This document shows positions 54,240-64,000 of a DNA stretch of 64,000 nt, in pieces. This DNA is from Pictodentalium vernedei. Its lineage: Eukaryota > Mollusca > Scaphopoda > Dentaliida > Dentaliidae. The stretch covers positions 796,273,608-796,337,607 of the forward strand of contig CM062296.1 in NCBI GenBank assembly GCA_031216915.1, written 5' to 3'. Each line of letters begins with the position of its first letter. Within the stretch, counting starts at the first letter, position 1. A program made the position numbers and the translations under genes. The notes under the pieces were generated by a model. That model saw nothing but the letters and a program-made list of their open reading frames with translations. It searched no databases and had not been told where the DNA came from.

Positions 54240-54385
54240 CATAGATATCTCTCTTTGGCTGAGCTTGACTTCACTCCTATGTTGTTGTCACATGGCTGAG
54301 CTTGACTTCACTCCTATGTTGTTGTCACAAGGTAGCCAAAGATGCTGAAAGAGACCTGAAACACCAATAAATAAATAAAACCTAG
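54240..54385 (+). repeat. SINE tail fragments with AATAAATAAATA end
   Basis: A 47-bp direct duplication (GGCTGAGCTTGACTTCACTCC, TATGTTGTTGTCACA) at about 54,256 and 54,294 is followed by GTAGCCAAAGATGCTGAAAG and ACACCAATAAATAAATAAAAC. 54,386-54,840 shows nothing recognisable. Confidence 0.5.
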
Positions 54386-54844
54386 GGAGGTGGTGCAGAC
54401 AGAATAAAACATTTCCATCACTAAAATAGACCCACATTGGCAAACATTGCTGTAATGTGATGAATGTAACAGTCTATTTGCTGAAATACAAGAATTTAAC
54501 AATCTGCATCCTCATTGTCAGATTCTGAAGACATTCAGAACAGTCATTGCATTCTGCAAATTACTATTTTTATCAAGCTCTGTCATTTTGAAAATGGAAG
54601 AACTTGCTTCCAAACCATTTCATTCTCCACCTACCCAGGTGATGCGCAGAGCACTATGATCAGTGCAAGTTGGAATAGCCCCCTAATTTCATATAGTAAA
54701 TGGCTGCTCAGAGAATTATTATGAGAAGACCAATCAAAGCCGCATGTTGAAACTCTTAATTGGTTCACACCCAAATAATGAGTGTGTATTCTTCCAACTG
54801 AAGCAATTAAACTGACATGGTTTTCAAGGTTAATCAATGATAAG

Positions 54845-55150
54845 GCGTAATAAAGTTAAAAATCTTTTTCTTGGGCCCCTCCCACATGATCCTTTTGGCT
54901 CCCGCATGCTCTCTTTTTAGAACCAATGCAAATCTAAAAAAATATAAATTAAATTGTTTTTGTCTGATATTTTACCCAACTTTGTAAAACTGATAAATTT
55001 GTCCCTTGGGTGAAACAAGGCTTCGCAATGCTTTAGGTCCTCTCAAATGACAAATACACCACCATAAAAAATAAAATAAAAAACCGCCTGCCCACATGCA
55101 ATTGTACAAAAGATGGCCTGAGAAACAGAAGATCTACTTTGTGTGGCCTA
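54845..55150. repeat. Interspersed repeat family, copy 2 of 3
   Basis: AAGTTAAAAATCTTTTTCTTGGGCC, CCTTTTGGCTCCCG, TCTGATATTTTACCCAAC, ACAAGGCTTCGCAATGCTTTAGG, CTGCCCACATGCAATTGTACAAA. Same order as 62,044-62,430. Confidence 0.7.
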
Positions 55151-55224
55151 ATCTACCTGTCATTTAAAGTGCCATTTCATGAATTCCACCCCACCTGAGA
55201 ACCCTGGGAAGTGGAGCAGGGCTT

Positions 55225-55755
55225 GTTATGCTCCTGACCTCTGAAGGAAGGTTTTGGGGTATCTAGTGAAGCCCTCCATCAGTCAGTTTGTCCTTCTGCC
55301 CATCCATCCATCCTTCCATCCATCTGTCCATCTGTCTGTCCATGCAAATATTTTGCATTGTAATTTCAAAACCATTGGTCGAATTTGGATCTTTGGTATG
55401 CTGATAGACCTGCATGGGGGAACAGATATGCACAAGGAACAGGTTCCGTCCAGTAATTTTTCCCTGAGTTATGGCCCTTTTTTCACTTTTTCAACTTATA
55501 CCTTTAAGGCTACTTCAAACATGCCTGTGGGTCGGGGGCAGTGGGCCACTCTTTGTATTGCCCTTGTTTACTGTGGTAAACAAGTTCTTCCTGAGTGGTA
55601 AAATAGGTCATTGTGACCAATACCCGAGGGTCGAAGTCATCTAAAATGAGCAGCACAGGTATAAATGATGGGCAGAACTTTACTTCATACCTATGTTGCA
55701 GTCAGGGAAATGACACTGTTGCTGAAGGTGACCTTAAACACTAATAAATAAATCT
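55225..55755 (+). repeat. TCCATCCATC element plus SINE-like tail
   Basis: TCCATCCATCCTTCCATCC run (55,305), then TTTCAAAACCATTGGTCGAATTTGG. A segment homologous to 45,550-45,960 follows (CTTGTTTACTGTGGTAAAC; AATAGGTCATTGTGACCAATAC). It ends with GGTGACCTTAAACACTAATAAATAAA. 55,756-55,985 shows nothing recognisable. Confidence 0.55.
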
Positions 55756-55989
55756 GAAATTCACCTCAAATATTTTTTTACGCACCAGATACGCATGCTC
55801 AGAGTGGTCATATATATATAATGCTACAAAGTGTATATATTTTATATTTAATTATATCTTTAATGATTTAAGTACAGAAATTAAGATTTTATTTACATTT
55901 GACATTATTTTTTAACTTTTGAATAAGATAACCATGGAAAATGGATATTATTGGTAAAAGAGGAAATTTTTCAAATTTGCCAAAATGTT

Positions 55990-57179
55990 GACGGAGCGAA
56001 CTGATATGGGTTCAATATCGAGTGTGAGACCCATTATTGTTAATTACAGCTTGACAACGCCTTCTCATGCTCCCAATCAGGTTCCAGATGGTCCTTTGTG
56101 GGATGTTGTTCCATTCTTGGACCAGCATAGTACCAAGCTCCTGCACACTTCTTGGTTAGACTGGACGAACTGAAATTGCAACTCATTCCAGACATGCATA
56201 TGTTCGATTGGATTGAGGTCAGGGGATCATGCTGGCCAGGCCATACGCTCAATTCCCTCCCTCTGTCAGTACTCCCCGACAGCATGGGCAACATGAGGAC
56301 GGGCATTATCGTCCATCAGAATGAATCTATCACCCTGCACCTGCATACAATCTGACATGGACATTTATCAATATACTGCTGTGCAGTCAATGTACCACGT
56401 TCAAGGACACAGAGCTCTGAACGTCCATCCCGGCTGATGCCGCCTCAGAAGGAATCTATCACCCACTGCACCTGCATACAATCTAATGTGGGCATCCAAG
56501 ATCTGATCAATATACTGCTGTGCAGTCAATGTACTATGGTCAAGGACACAGAGCTCTGTATGTCCATCCCAGCTGATGCCGCCACAGACCATTATTGACC
56601 CTCCACCATAGCGGTCATGTTCAGCAATGTTGTCTGCATGGAATCGCTCTCCTGGTCTTCTCCATACCCTAGAATGCCTATCTGTATTGTTCAGGCAGTA
56701 CCTTGACTCATCTGTGAAAAGGACAGGTCGCCAATCTTCTCTGGTCCATCCAACGTGGTCCATGGCCCATTCATATTGTGCCTGCCGGTGGTTCTGGGAC
56801 AGCGGAATGCGAATACATGGTTTTCTCGATCAGAGACCACCTTCCTGCAACCTTGCCCGAATAGTCTGTGTCAAAACATTTATCCCGGATGCATTCTGAA
56901 GGTTACTGTGAAGCTGGGTTGCTGTGGCAAAGCGGTTCCTATGGGCCTGAATGACCCCAAAACCGGTCTTCAGCTGCAGACGTTGCCCTGTTTTTGCCAC
57001 CATGCTGTCTTACTGGGTGTGCCATACTGCTGAAATCTTGCCCAGGCTTTGGAGATCACCGTATGGTGCACACCAAGGGCTTCACCAACCTGATGATGGG
57101 TAGCCCCTTGCTCCACCATCCCTACAGCCCGCCAGATTTCTGCTTCAGACAAATGTCTTCTTACATTTGCATTTGCCAT
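55990..57179 (-). pseudogene. Tc1-type transposase pseudogene
   Basis: Minus strand from 57,179: MANANVRRHLSEAEIWRAVG, an N-terminal helix-turn-helix (EQGATHHQVGEALGVHHTVISKAW). After a frameshift, the DDE catalytic region follows: REDWRPVLFTDESRYCL (second aspartate, 56,706-56,724), VWRRPGERF, GGGSIMVCGGISWDG. The third part, with the DNARPH-type and SPDLNPIEH-type segments, lies in broken frames between about 56,300 and 56,150. A 129-bp tandem duplication (56,323-56,590) adds to the damage. Length matches a Tc1 transposase of about 340 residues. I could not identify the terminal inverted repeats. Confidence 0.8.
56323..56590. repeat. 129-bp tandem duplication inside the Tc1 remnant
   Basis: GAATCTATCACC starts two consecutive units at 56,323 and 56,452. 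Both run through CACCTGCATACAATCT, CAATATACTGCTGTGCAGTCAATGTAC and GGACACAGAGCTCTG to GCTGATGCCGCC. The first unit lacks a short stretch (CATCCAAGATCTG) and has several differences. Confidence 0.85.
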
Positions 57180-57535
57180 ATTTAATCATTAAATCACAAG
57201 GGTTTGTGTTGAAATGAAGATTGAATACCCTACACATGTCAAGTACATGTAGACAGTACATGAAAACATCATGAAAATCAAGGGGTACATGCTTTCCATG
57301 ACTATCACGAAATGTCTGCCTGTCAAGAGAGCTAATGTAAACACTGGTGACCATCTCAATGTATTCCTCAATCATATCAACCAAAAATATCGCAAATATA
57401 TCACAATCAAATTTCACAATGATATGTCAAATATTTGGTGCTTAGCAAACTTTGAGTAGTATAGTATGGAAATAAAAATCAAATGAATTGATTAAAATAA
57501 AAAAAATTGATATTTTGAAAACCCACTTTGCCTGG
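57180..57535. other. No recognised feature
   Basis: AT-rich stretch between the Tc1 start codon and element G. No frame, repeat or hairpin that I can support. The missing Tc1 terminal repeat and the missing left ITR of G would both be expected here. Confidence 0.4.
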
Positions 57536-57539
57536 TCCT

Positions 57540-58540
57540 TCTCAGGTCAGACCAGCAGATATGGGTCGTCATTTTCGGGAGGCCCTCTCCTTGCTCATGC
57601 AGGTTCTTTCCAAGAGCCTTCCTGTTGCTTCCACCGAGGCTACTAGTGGTTTCCAGACACACTCGGCAGTGCTGCCTCCCGGGATTTGCCATTAGTCTTC
57701 TGACTTGGGAGCGGCTCTCGGCTTTGTTTTTGAGTTCCTTTCAGAGCTTAAACCATCAGACCAGCTGGAGGTTTCAGCCAAGCCACGATCGTCAGTTGTA
57801 CAACCTGTGGAGCAACCTGCTTCTGGGTGCCTTTGACTGTACCAGTCGGTGCAAGTGGTCGAGGATTTTGCAGCCTTGGACTCTAGGTTGAGCTCCAAGA
57901 CTATGAAGACGTTCTTCACTAGGGCTGATACCTTTTTGCCCCCTGTGCATTATCGTTCTTACTATTCCGCTAGTCTGTCAGTCTGCCAGACTTTGACGGT
58001 TTGGAACCAAGCCGAAGTCTGCCATTGTTCCTGTTGGGCTTATTCAGGGAGATGCTGGTCATGTCATCTCCCTTGAATCATGTCTTCTCTGCCTTAGCAG
58101 CTTATCTGCTTGATGACATACAGGCTCCCTTGCAAGTGCTTTCCAAGGTGCTCATACACCTTACTCACATGCATCTGAAATAGTTCACTGGTGTGTTGTG
58201 CTCAACACTAGCAGATCCCTTCCTGAGGTGCAGCATGCTGCCCTTCGATCCACTTCTTTGGTGGGTCTGCATGTGTTTCATGATGCCATGGGGAATGGTC
58301 TGGGATGATGTTTTGCTTCATTGTAAGGATCAGCTGTTGCTTCGCCAGCTTAGTTCACCTTCTGTTGGAGGTTGTGGCTGCTTCAAGCCTAACAAACACC
58401 CTTCTGTTTCGTCATCTGTGAAGTAACAGGCTGATCCTCCTGCCTCTGCTACTTCCTCTTAGTCATGCAGTAAGGGTAAGCATCGGCAGACCAGAGGGAG
58501 GTGTACAGACCCTTCTACTAGTAGAGGAGGTGGTTTCTCC
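57540..58540 (+). pseudogene. Element G gag-like pseudogene
   Basis: Pieces read FVFEFLSELKPSDQLEVS (about 57,725), then VVQPVEQPASG, then VVEDFAALDSRLSS (57,849 on) and LPPVHYRSYY in several frames. Position upstream of RT indicates gag. There is no clear sequence match to the gag of A-E. Confidence 0.45.
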
Positions 58541-60120
58541 TCTCGCTGGGGCACAAAATGAAGATCCTCACCTCAATTCATCCCAGGTTGGAGGAAGGAT
58601 ATCAGAGTTTACAGACCATTGGACTGAGATCACATCTGATCTGTGGGTGTTGTTCATTGTTCAGACTGGTCTGCAGATATCCTTTCGGAGGCACCCCTCT
58701 CTGCCATGGATACCGCTTCCAACCCCAGTTCCTTCAGATGTTTCACATCGGGAACTTTTGATCACAAAGAATGACAATCTCCTCTGAAAGGGGGTGATCG
58801 AGGTCATCAAGAATATTCATTCTGTGGGTTTTTTCCCACCTGTTCTTGGTGCTGAAAAAGGATGGCCTGTTCAGACCAGTTATCAAGCTGAGTATCCTGA
58901 ACAACTCTATCGTTGCTCCCAAGTCCAGCTTGGAGACATTCAAGTCTGTTTGCCACTCCATTCACCAGGGAGGTTTCGCCTCCAGCATCAATCTGCAGGA
59001 TGCTAACTTTCACGTGTTGATGCATCAGATATCGGAAAAGTATCTCCGGTTTGCTTTTCTGGGGCAAGTTTACCAGTCCAAGGCCATGCTGGCTCCGGTG
59101 TGCTAGCGTTCCATTGCACACAATTCATGGTGACCATTTTGGCTTATCTGGACGACATCCTCCAGAGACACGCCAATTCTGCTCTTCTGGAGTCCGATGC
59201 CAACACACTGTTGAACCTGCTTTCATCACAAGGATTTAGTTAACAAGGAAAAGTCAGACCTGGTTCCTTCTCAGTTGTTTTGTCATCTGGGGGTGGACTT
59301 CCATACTAATTTGAATACGGTGGCGGTTCACCGGGCGAGAGCAGTGTTTCTCTTGGCTTTTTGTCCTGATTCTGACCCCGTCCATATCAGCACAGAGTAT
59401 TCTCTGCTGTTCGGGGATGGATTTCATTCCTTTAGGTTGGCTCTATGTCAGACCTCTCCAACACTTTCTGCTAAGTCATTGGAGACCGAATGTTGATCCT
59501 CTGGATCTGTTGCTTCAGTTACCAGCATCCCACAGTCATCACCTTCTCCCCTGGACGGATGTTCAGTGGATTACGCAAAGAGTTCCATTGCATTTGCCCA
59601 CATTTGATTGTGTTCTGATGGTGGATGCCAGCGATCTGGATCCTCTAGCTCTTTCCATCACGGTGTTTGTGACCAGGATCAGGTAGCTCTTCACATCAAC
59701 CAGGAGCTTCTTGCTCTTCTGTTGAGTTTCCAGCAGTGGGTACCCCTCCTCTCGAATCATCAGGTCCTCCTCTTGTTGGACAATTCAATAGTGGTGGCTT
59801 GCATTTGGAACCAGGGTGGTACACACTCTACTCCCATGTACAAATTGGCTCGGTATCTTCTACTGCTCGCACGGGATGTCAACTCCAGTGTGGTGGTTCA
59901 TCACATTCCCGGTCGTCTAATCGTCAGAGCCGACTGCCCGTCCTGATGGGGCAGGGTCATTTACTCTGAGTGGATGCTCCACAGAGCAGTGTTCCATTCT
60001 CTTTTCAGTCGTTCCCACATCGAGCTATTCGCGACTCATTGGAACCATCAGGTGGGCACTTTCTTGTCCCCATGACCAGATCCTCCGGCTTTCGCCATGG
60101 ATGCTCTTGTCATTTTTTAT
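58540..60120 (+). pseudogene. Element G pol pseudogene (RT, RNase H)
   Basis: RT: LKKDGLFRPVIKLSILNNSI (58,849 on), SSINLQDANFHVLMHQ, KYLRFAFLGQVYQ. The catalytic box codons TATCTGGACGAC (59,142-59,153) are intact and followed by ATCCTCCAGAGAC. About 45 bp just before the box differ or are lost. RNase H: VLMVDASD (near 59,620), LLLDNSIVVACIWNQGG (near 59,770) and HHIPGRLIVRAD (59,909 on). Frames change repeatedly. Motif order equals that in C, giving an independent confirmation of a DIRS pol. Confidence 0.8.
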
Positions 60121-60149
60121 TGGAATGGACTAGTCGGCTATGCTTTCCC

Positions 60150-60886
60150 TCTGGTTCTGATTCTACCTTAGGTTTCTGGTCTATCTATTTGATTCTCGGG
60201 GCCTCCAACCTGTTACCATCAAGGGGTACAAGTCTATGCTTTTGGAGACGTTTTCGTGTGTGGGAAAACATCGCATGCCACTAATCAGTTCCTCTCCAAG
60301 CTCATTCGGCACTTTTCTTTGAAGCTGACCCCAAGATGGAATCTTTCTTTCAGCCAGGAGAGTTAGCGAGCTCCATGCCCTTTCTGTTGATCCGGCTTTT
60401 TTCAGGAGTTCCACCAACAGTATTACTTTTACCACTGATTGCTCCTTTTTTAGCCAAGAATCAGATACAAGAAACATCTCTGCCTCCTATCTGTATCAGG
60501 GCTCTTCCTTTGGTTGATGGTAGTTGCCCTTTGCTCTGTCCGGTTTGTGCCATCCGCATTTACCTTAACCGGACACAGTTTATTACAAAAGGTAGGAAGC
60601 GATTCTTCTGTCCCTGACTCATGGTCGACAGAAGATCCCTCCTCAATCCATCTCTGGATGGATATGACATGCTATTAGAGCATCATGTGCTCATTTGGCG
60701 AGGGATGATTGTATTACCAATCACATTTCTGCACACAATGTGCATGCATTGTCTAGCTCCTGGGCTTATGGTAACTCTGTCAAGTTGTTGGACGTTATGA
60801 AAGCAGCCTACTGGAGAAATGCTTTTACTTTCTCCTCCTTTTATCTGAGTCAGTTGCAGGAGCAGTTTGAAGACTTTTTTCTCTAG
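60150..60886 (+). pseudogene. Element G tyrosine recombinase pseudogene
   Basis: Best preserved at the C-terminus (60,695-60,886): ISAHNVHALSSSWAYGNSV, then DVMKAAYWRNAFTFSSFYL. The HxxR box has become HNVH, replacing the catalytic arginine, which fits decay of a CG dinucleotide. The tyrosine in FYL is kept. Upstream, AGGAGAGTTAGCGAGCTCCATGCC (60,356) corresponds to the RRVSELHA segment in another frame. Confidence 0.8.
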
Positions 60887-61139
60887 GGCCTCTTCTTAAG
60901 CTGTTATCAACCTTCGTCATTGATTTTCTTTCAGGACCAGTTCAGTCCTTGTGTATTGCTTTCTGTCTTTGTGTCAAACATGGCCATACACCTCATCTCA
61001 CATTGTTCTATGTTGATGTTTGTGATGTGATGGCTCTATGGGCCTTAGGAACTCTTCTCCTGTCCACGGTTCCAGTGCAGTCGGGTTATGTGGGTGTTGG
61101 TTATGTGATTCTTGCCTCCTGTTGTCTATTCAGCCTGTT

Positions 61140-61222
61140 GTAAACAATTGTGAGTAGTTTGATAAGAAATTTAAATTTTATAGTAAATTTCCCCTCTTAT
61201 TATACCTACCACAATTGTTTAC
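61140..61222 (+). other. Element G ICR-like region
   Basis: GTAAACAATTGTGAGTAG at 61,141 and its inverse CTACCACAATTGTTTACC at 61,207 enclose AAATTTTATAGTAAATTT. This mirrors the ICR of A-E (inverted outer blocks around TTTATAGTAATTT) although the outer block differs entirely. Confidence 0.65.
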
Positions 61223-61512
61223 CAGAGGCCCTCCTGTCTTCTTATTCGGGTAAGAATCTTTCCTCCCCACTGGTCACATTACTCCAATTTTGCCAGATTC
61301 AAGTAAAATGACACATTGGCTATTCTTCTGAAGTACCACAAGCAGTGGATTGGTACAGAAAAGAGTATCCCTTACTGGGTGTGCGCCGGTCGCACGTGGC
61401 CCAGTTTTGGCTTATTTTCTTGTTGGTGCTTTTGCACCACCAAATTGCTTGGGATAGAACCGAAAATAGAGAGTATACTTCTGAGTTAGAGACTTCCACT
61501 GTAGTGCAAGCC

Positions 61513-61582
61513 TTCTGTAAACAATTGTGAGTAGGTATAATAAGAAAGGAAATTTACTATAAAATTTATATTTCTACTTATC
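61513..61582 (+). repeat. Element G, right terminus
   Basis: GTAAACAATTGTGAGTAGGTATAATAAG followed by AAATTTACTATAAAATTTATAT, the inverse of the ICR-like region. This is the same relation as between ICR and right end in A-E. Confidence 0.6.
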
Positions 61583-61615
61583 CGGGCAAGGCAAATAATT
61601 TTAACTTCTAATTCT

Positions 61616-61800
61616 TACTTACAAAACTGAACAGGAATTATACCAGTTTACCAAAGTAAAAATTCTAACTTACAAAACCGAATGAAGACTGGACCAGTTT
61701 ACCAATTCTGCTTACAAAACTGAACAGGAACTATATACCAGTTTACCAAAGGGGAAGTTCCAACTTACAAAAATGAACAAGAACTATACCAGTCTATCAG
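61616..61800. repeat. Short tandem repeats of ~50 bp
   Basis: CTTACAAAACTGAACAGGAA followed by TATACCAGTTTACCAAAG recurs about four times with spacing of 40-55 bp, just upstream of the splice acceptor. Confidence 0.65.
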
Positions 61801-61832
61801 ACAGATTGTATTTCACATTCTTTCTTTTTTAG

Positions 61833-61983
61833 TGGAAGTGATGCTGCATCAATACAAACAAGAGCAACACTCTCAGAAGATGGCAAAACATTTTACTTGA
61901 ATGGAGGTAAAATCTGGATATCAAATGGCGGCATAGCTGATATCTTCACAGTGTTTGCAAAAACAGAAGTGACAAATGATGCT
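61833..61983 (+). CDS. ACAD9: Acyl-CoA dehydrogenase exon (ACAD9/VLCAD type), next exon
   Basis: A 151-bp exon between acceptor TTCTTTTTTAG and donor GTGAGT. The first base completes the serine codon left by the exon at 43,678. It reads [19 protein letters not shown], then [14 protein letters not shown] and [17 protein letters not shown], and ends in phase 0. It completes the acyl-CoA dehydrogenase signature (CLTEPTSGSDAAS) and contains the W-I-S motif that packs against the flavin in this family. RATLSEDGK and FTVFAKTEV resemble ACAD9 as I recall it. Downstream exons are not found before 64,000, so the gene continues beyond the window. Confidence 0.88.
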
Positions 61984-62043
61984 GTGAGTAGATACACTAT
62001 AATATTATGCTTCAGTTGTGTTATTTTCCTCTTAGGCCTAAAA

Positions 62044-62430
62044 AAAGTTAAAAATCTGTTTCTCAGGCCCTACCACATGGTCCTTTTGGCTGACGTATGT
62101 TCTCTTTTTATAATCATTGCAAACTTAAAAAAATAAATATTAAATGGTTTATGTCTGATATTTTACCCAAGTTAATAAAATTGATAAATTTGTCCCATGA
62201 TTGTAACAAGGTTTTGCAGTGCTTTAGCATTGCAAAGCCTTCTTACACACAAGGGACTAAATACACCACCACCCATGCTATTCTGTAGATTATGAGGCCT
62301 TAAACATAAAACAAACCTATAACATGACCTTTTGATGGCACAGAAATAATAATAAAAATAAAAGATAAAATAAAAAACTGCCTGCTCGCATGCAGTGTTA
62401 CAAAATGGCCTGAGAAACAAACTTTGTCGG
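62044..62430. repeat. Interspersed repeat family, copy 3 of 3 (most complete)
   Basis: AAAGTTAAAAATCTGTTTCTCAGG, CCTTTTGGCTGACG, AAATGGTTTATGTCTGATATTTT, CACCACCCATGCTATTCTGTAG and CTGCCTGCTCGCATGCAGTG. It shares the first part with 54,845 and the last part with 53,871. Confidence 0.7.
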
Positions 62431-62649
62431 AGGTTAATATATTGTAATTTCTGTAGTCCATATTTCACTTTGTTGCCTGTGGTCAAGTGACAACAGGCTC
62501 AGTGTTATAATATACATGGAAATATCATAAGCATTCATGACTGTGAATGTTTTAGCCTATCAGTGTAAAAAGCTTGAAAACCTTTATGGAAAAATAGGTG
62601 CTTAACTGGAAGAGTGCTAAATTATTTTTTTCCATCAAATCTTGTACAC

Positions 62650-62716
62650 ATGTCTTTGCCTGGTTACAATTGATGGGAGAGTGCACTCTCCCATCAATTG
62701 TAACAAGGCAAACCCC
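62650..62716. repeat. Perfect 42-bp palindrome with extended arms
   Basis: 62,663-62,704 is its own reverse complement, centred on GAGAGTG|CACTCTC. Outer TTTGCCTG pairs with AAGGCAAA with one mismatch. It would form a 21-bp hairpin. It is probably a remnant of a palindromic MITE. Confidence 0.85.
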
Positions 62717-62789
62717 TACAGACTAAATAATATCACTTCAAAGATAATACAAAGCACATTCACTGAATATGAGCCTTCAAGCTGTGGCA

Positions 62790-63985
62790 CCGGTGCCCCA
62801 CGGTATCTTCCCCCCTGTGTATCCCCCCCTGGGGGGGGGGGGGATACACTAGTGCATCCCCCCCCCCCCACAGGGGAAGATACACTAGTGTATCTTACCC
62901 CCACCCTGGGTATCTCCCCCCCCCCCCCCTCCAATATTTTTTTTAACATTGATAACATCAGGCATGACTATTGATGGTGTTTATTATTTTTTCGGACATT
63001 CCAGGTTTGACAGGTTTTTTGATGAAAAAAATTCACTCAAACAAAATATATGTACACATTTTGAAATTATAATAACATTCCACACCTTACAGTGGAAGGT
63101 TGATAATTACAGAACATTTCACTCATCATTGTTATTTAGAAATTATAATAACATTCCATGCCTTTCAGAGAAAGGTTTATATTATCAGAAAAGTGTCTTC
63201 CAAAAGAACATCATGGGGAGCACGTCATGGCAGGCTAATGGGGGTGGGGGAAGATACGCAGGTCTGTGTATCTTCCCCCACCCACATATTCACCTATCAC
63301 TGTTATTATTTTGAAAAAATATTCCTTGCCTTTCAGGGAAAGGTCCATAATATCTGAACAAGGTCTATCAAAATGAACATCATGGGGAGCACTTTATGGA
63401 AGGCTAAGGGTGGGGGGAAGATACATAAGCCTGTGTATCTTCCCCCCCCCCCCCCCCCCCCCGACATATTCACTCATCATTGTTATTTAGAAATTATAAT
63501 AACATTGCACGCCTTTCAATGAAAGGTTTATATTATCAGAAAAGTGTCTATCAAAATGAACATCGTATCTTCCCCTCTACCCACATATTCACCTATCAAT
63601 GTTATTATTTTGAAATTATAACATTTCATGCCTTTCAGGGAAAGGTCTATAATATCTGAACAAGGTCTATCAAAAATCAACATCATATAGAGCACTCTTT
63701 TTTTATACATTTTGACCCCAGCTTCGACACAACTGCAGTGTCTGGGAAGGGACTCAGATATCCTTTACCAAAACAATTTGCAAGATGGGTTCTCATTCCA
63801 GCTTGAGAGTTGAGAAAAAAATTATGATATATATATATATACTTTCCTTTGTATAATAATGCTTTATAACTTGTTGTTTTTTTTACTCACAGGTGGGGGG
63901 GGGGGGGGGGAAGATACCCAGGGTGGGGGGGGGGAGATACACAGGGAGGGGGGGAAGATACCCTGTTATACCAGCACTTCAGAAT
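62790..63985. repeat. Tandem array with GTATCTTCCCC hairpins and poly(C)/poly(G) tracts
   Basis: Units contain CATATTCAC-TATCA-TGTTATT, GCCTTTCAGGGAAAGGT, AACATCATGGGGAGCAC and then GGGGAAGATAC...GTATCTTCCCC. The hairpin segment occurs near 62,805, 62,870, 63,250, 63,415, 63,565 and 63,910. Body segments start near 63,065, 63,125, 63,285, 63,470 and 63,590. One run has 21 C (63,442-63,462) and another 16 G (63,895-63,910). The array runs into the window end. No gene. Confidence 0.75.
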
Positions 63986-64000
63986 AAAGCCCAAATATGG

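Larger units (their letters stand above)
57540..61580 (+). mobile_element. DIRS-type retrotransposon G, different and older family
   Basis: Order gag-like, RT, RNase H, MT-like trace, YR, ICR-like, right ITR, as in A-E, but little DNA similarity to them. Its termini use GTAAACAATTGTGAGTAG instead of GTCTGGGTCATTGG. No left ITR is found, so it is 5' truncated. All frames are broken. Confidence 0.75.
43779..61832 (+). other. 18-kb host intron filled with repeats
   Basis: The donor AAG|GTACAT and acceptor TTTCTTTTTTAG|T join in phase 2 (AG + T = serine), rebuilding EPTSGSDAAS. The intron holds the satellite element, SINE, DIRS elements F and G, and the Tc1 remnant described separately. 43,779-44,150 shows no recognisable feature. 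Confidence 0.85.

Noticed and set aside
62642-62974. Proline/glycine-rich small protein
   Set aside because: Produced by the poly(C)/poly(G) hairpin array; no conserved start or domain.
61984-64000. Further acyl-CoA dehydrogenase exons downstream
   Set aside because: No reading on the + strand resembles the family segment expected after FTVFAKTEV. The next exon must lie beyond the window.

Overview
This is animal nuclear DNA with one split host gene in an ocean of repeats. The only host coding sequence I can support is two exons, both + strand, of an acyl-CoA dehydrogenase of the ACAD9/VLCAD group (43,678-43,778 and 61,833-61,983). They are separated by an 18-kb intron with matching splice phase. 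The repeat style suggests a lophotrochozoan invertebrate, most likely a marine mollusc: tRNA-derived SINEs, ~165-bp satellites embedded in short elements, TCCGTCTG-type runs, TTAA-flanked palindromic MITEs and many poly(C)/poly(G) tracts. That placement is an inference from repeat style.

The rest is dominated by tyrosine-recombinase retrotransposons of the DIRS order. Five + strand elements of one family (A to E) fill most of 5.7-43.7 kb. A spans 5,700-12,260 and resumes at 19,370-19,508, because B (12,261-19,369) sits inside A's right inverted terminal repeat (ITR). D spans 19,745-20,717 and resumes at 27,838-32,049, because C (20,718-27,837) sits inside D's 5' leader. E (37,020-43,658) ends 19 bp before the first host exon. 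A minus-strand relative, F (49,164-53,870), and a more distant, older DIRS element, G (about 57,540-61,580, +), lie inside the host intron. Each of A-E keeps the DIRS architecture: inverted but unequal terminal repeats, gag, a pol frame (reverse transcriptase, RNase H, methyltransferase-like region), an overlapping tyrosine recombinase (YR), and an 82-bp internal complementary region (ICR). The ICR is exactly the reverse complement of the left end joined to the right end. B and C are young and nearly intact, each broken by a few small lesions. A, D, E, F and G are decayed.

Notable points are: the ICR barely changes between otherwise diverged copies; D and E share the same internal deletion removing the reverse transcriptase, which looks like a non-autonomous subfamily; every ITR carries a 16-bp palindrome resembling an NRF-1 site; the bases following each right end share a TTT core; and E has replaced almost the whole upstream flank of a host splice acceptor.

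Region by region: 0-5.7 kb holds palindromic MITEs, a 165-bp satellite, a hAT-type element carrying a piggyBac transposase fragment, and minisatellites. 5.7-32 kb holds the two nested DIRS pairs. 32-37 kb holds SINEs, MITEs and short tandem repeats. 37-43.7 kb is element E and then the exon. 44-49 kb is a second ~165-bp satellite element plus a SINE with clear target duplication. 49-54 kb is element F. 54-57.5 kb holds interspersed repeats and a decayed Tc1-type transposon. 57.5-61.6 kb is element G. Then come the second exon, a third copy of an interspersed repeat, and a tandem array rich in poly(C) and GTATCTTCCCC hairpins.
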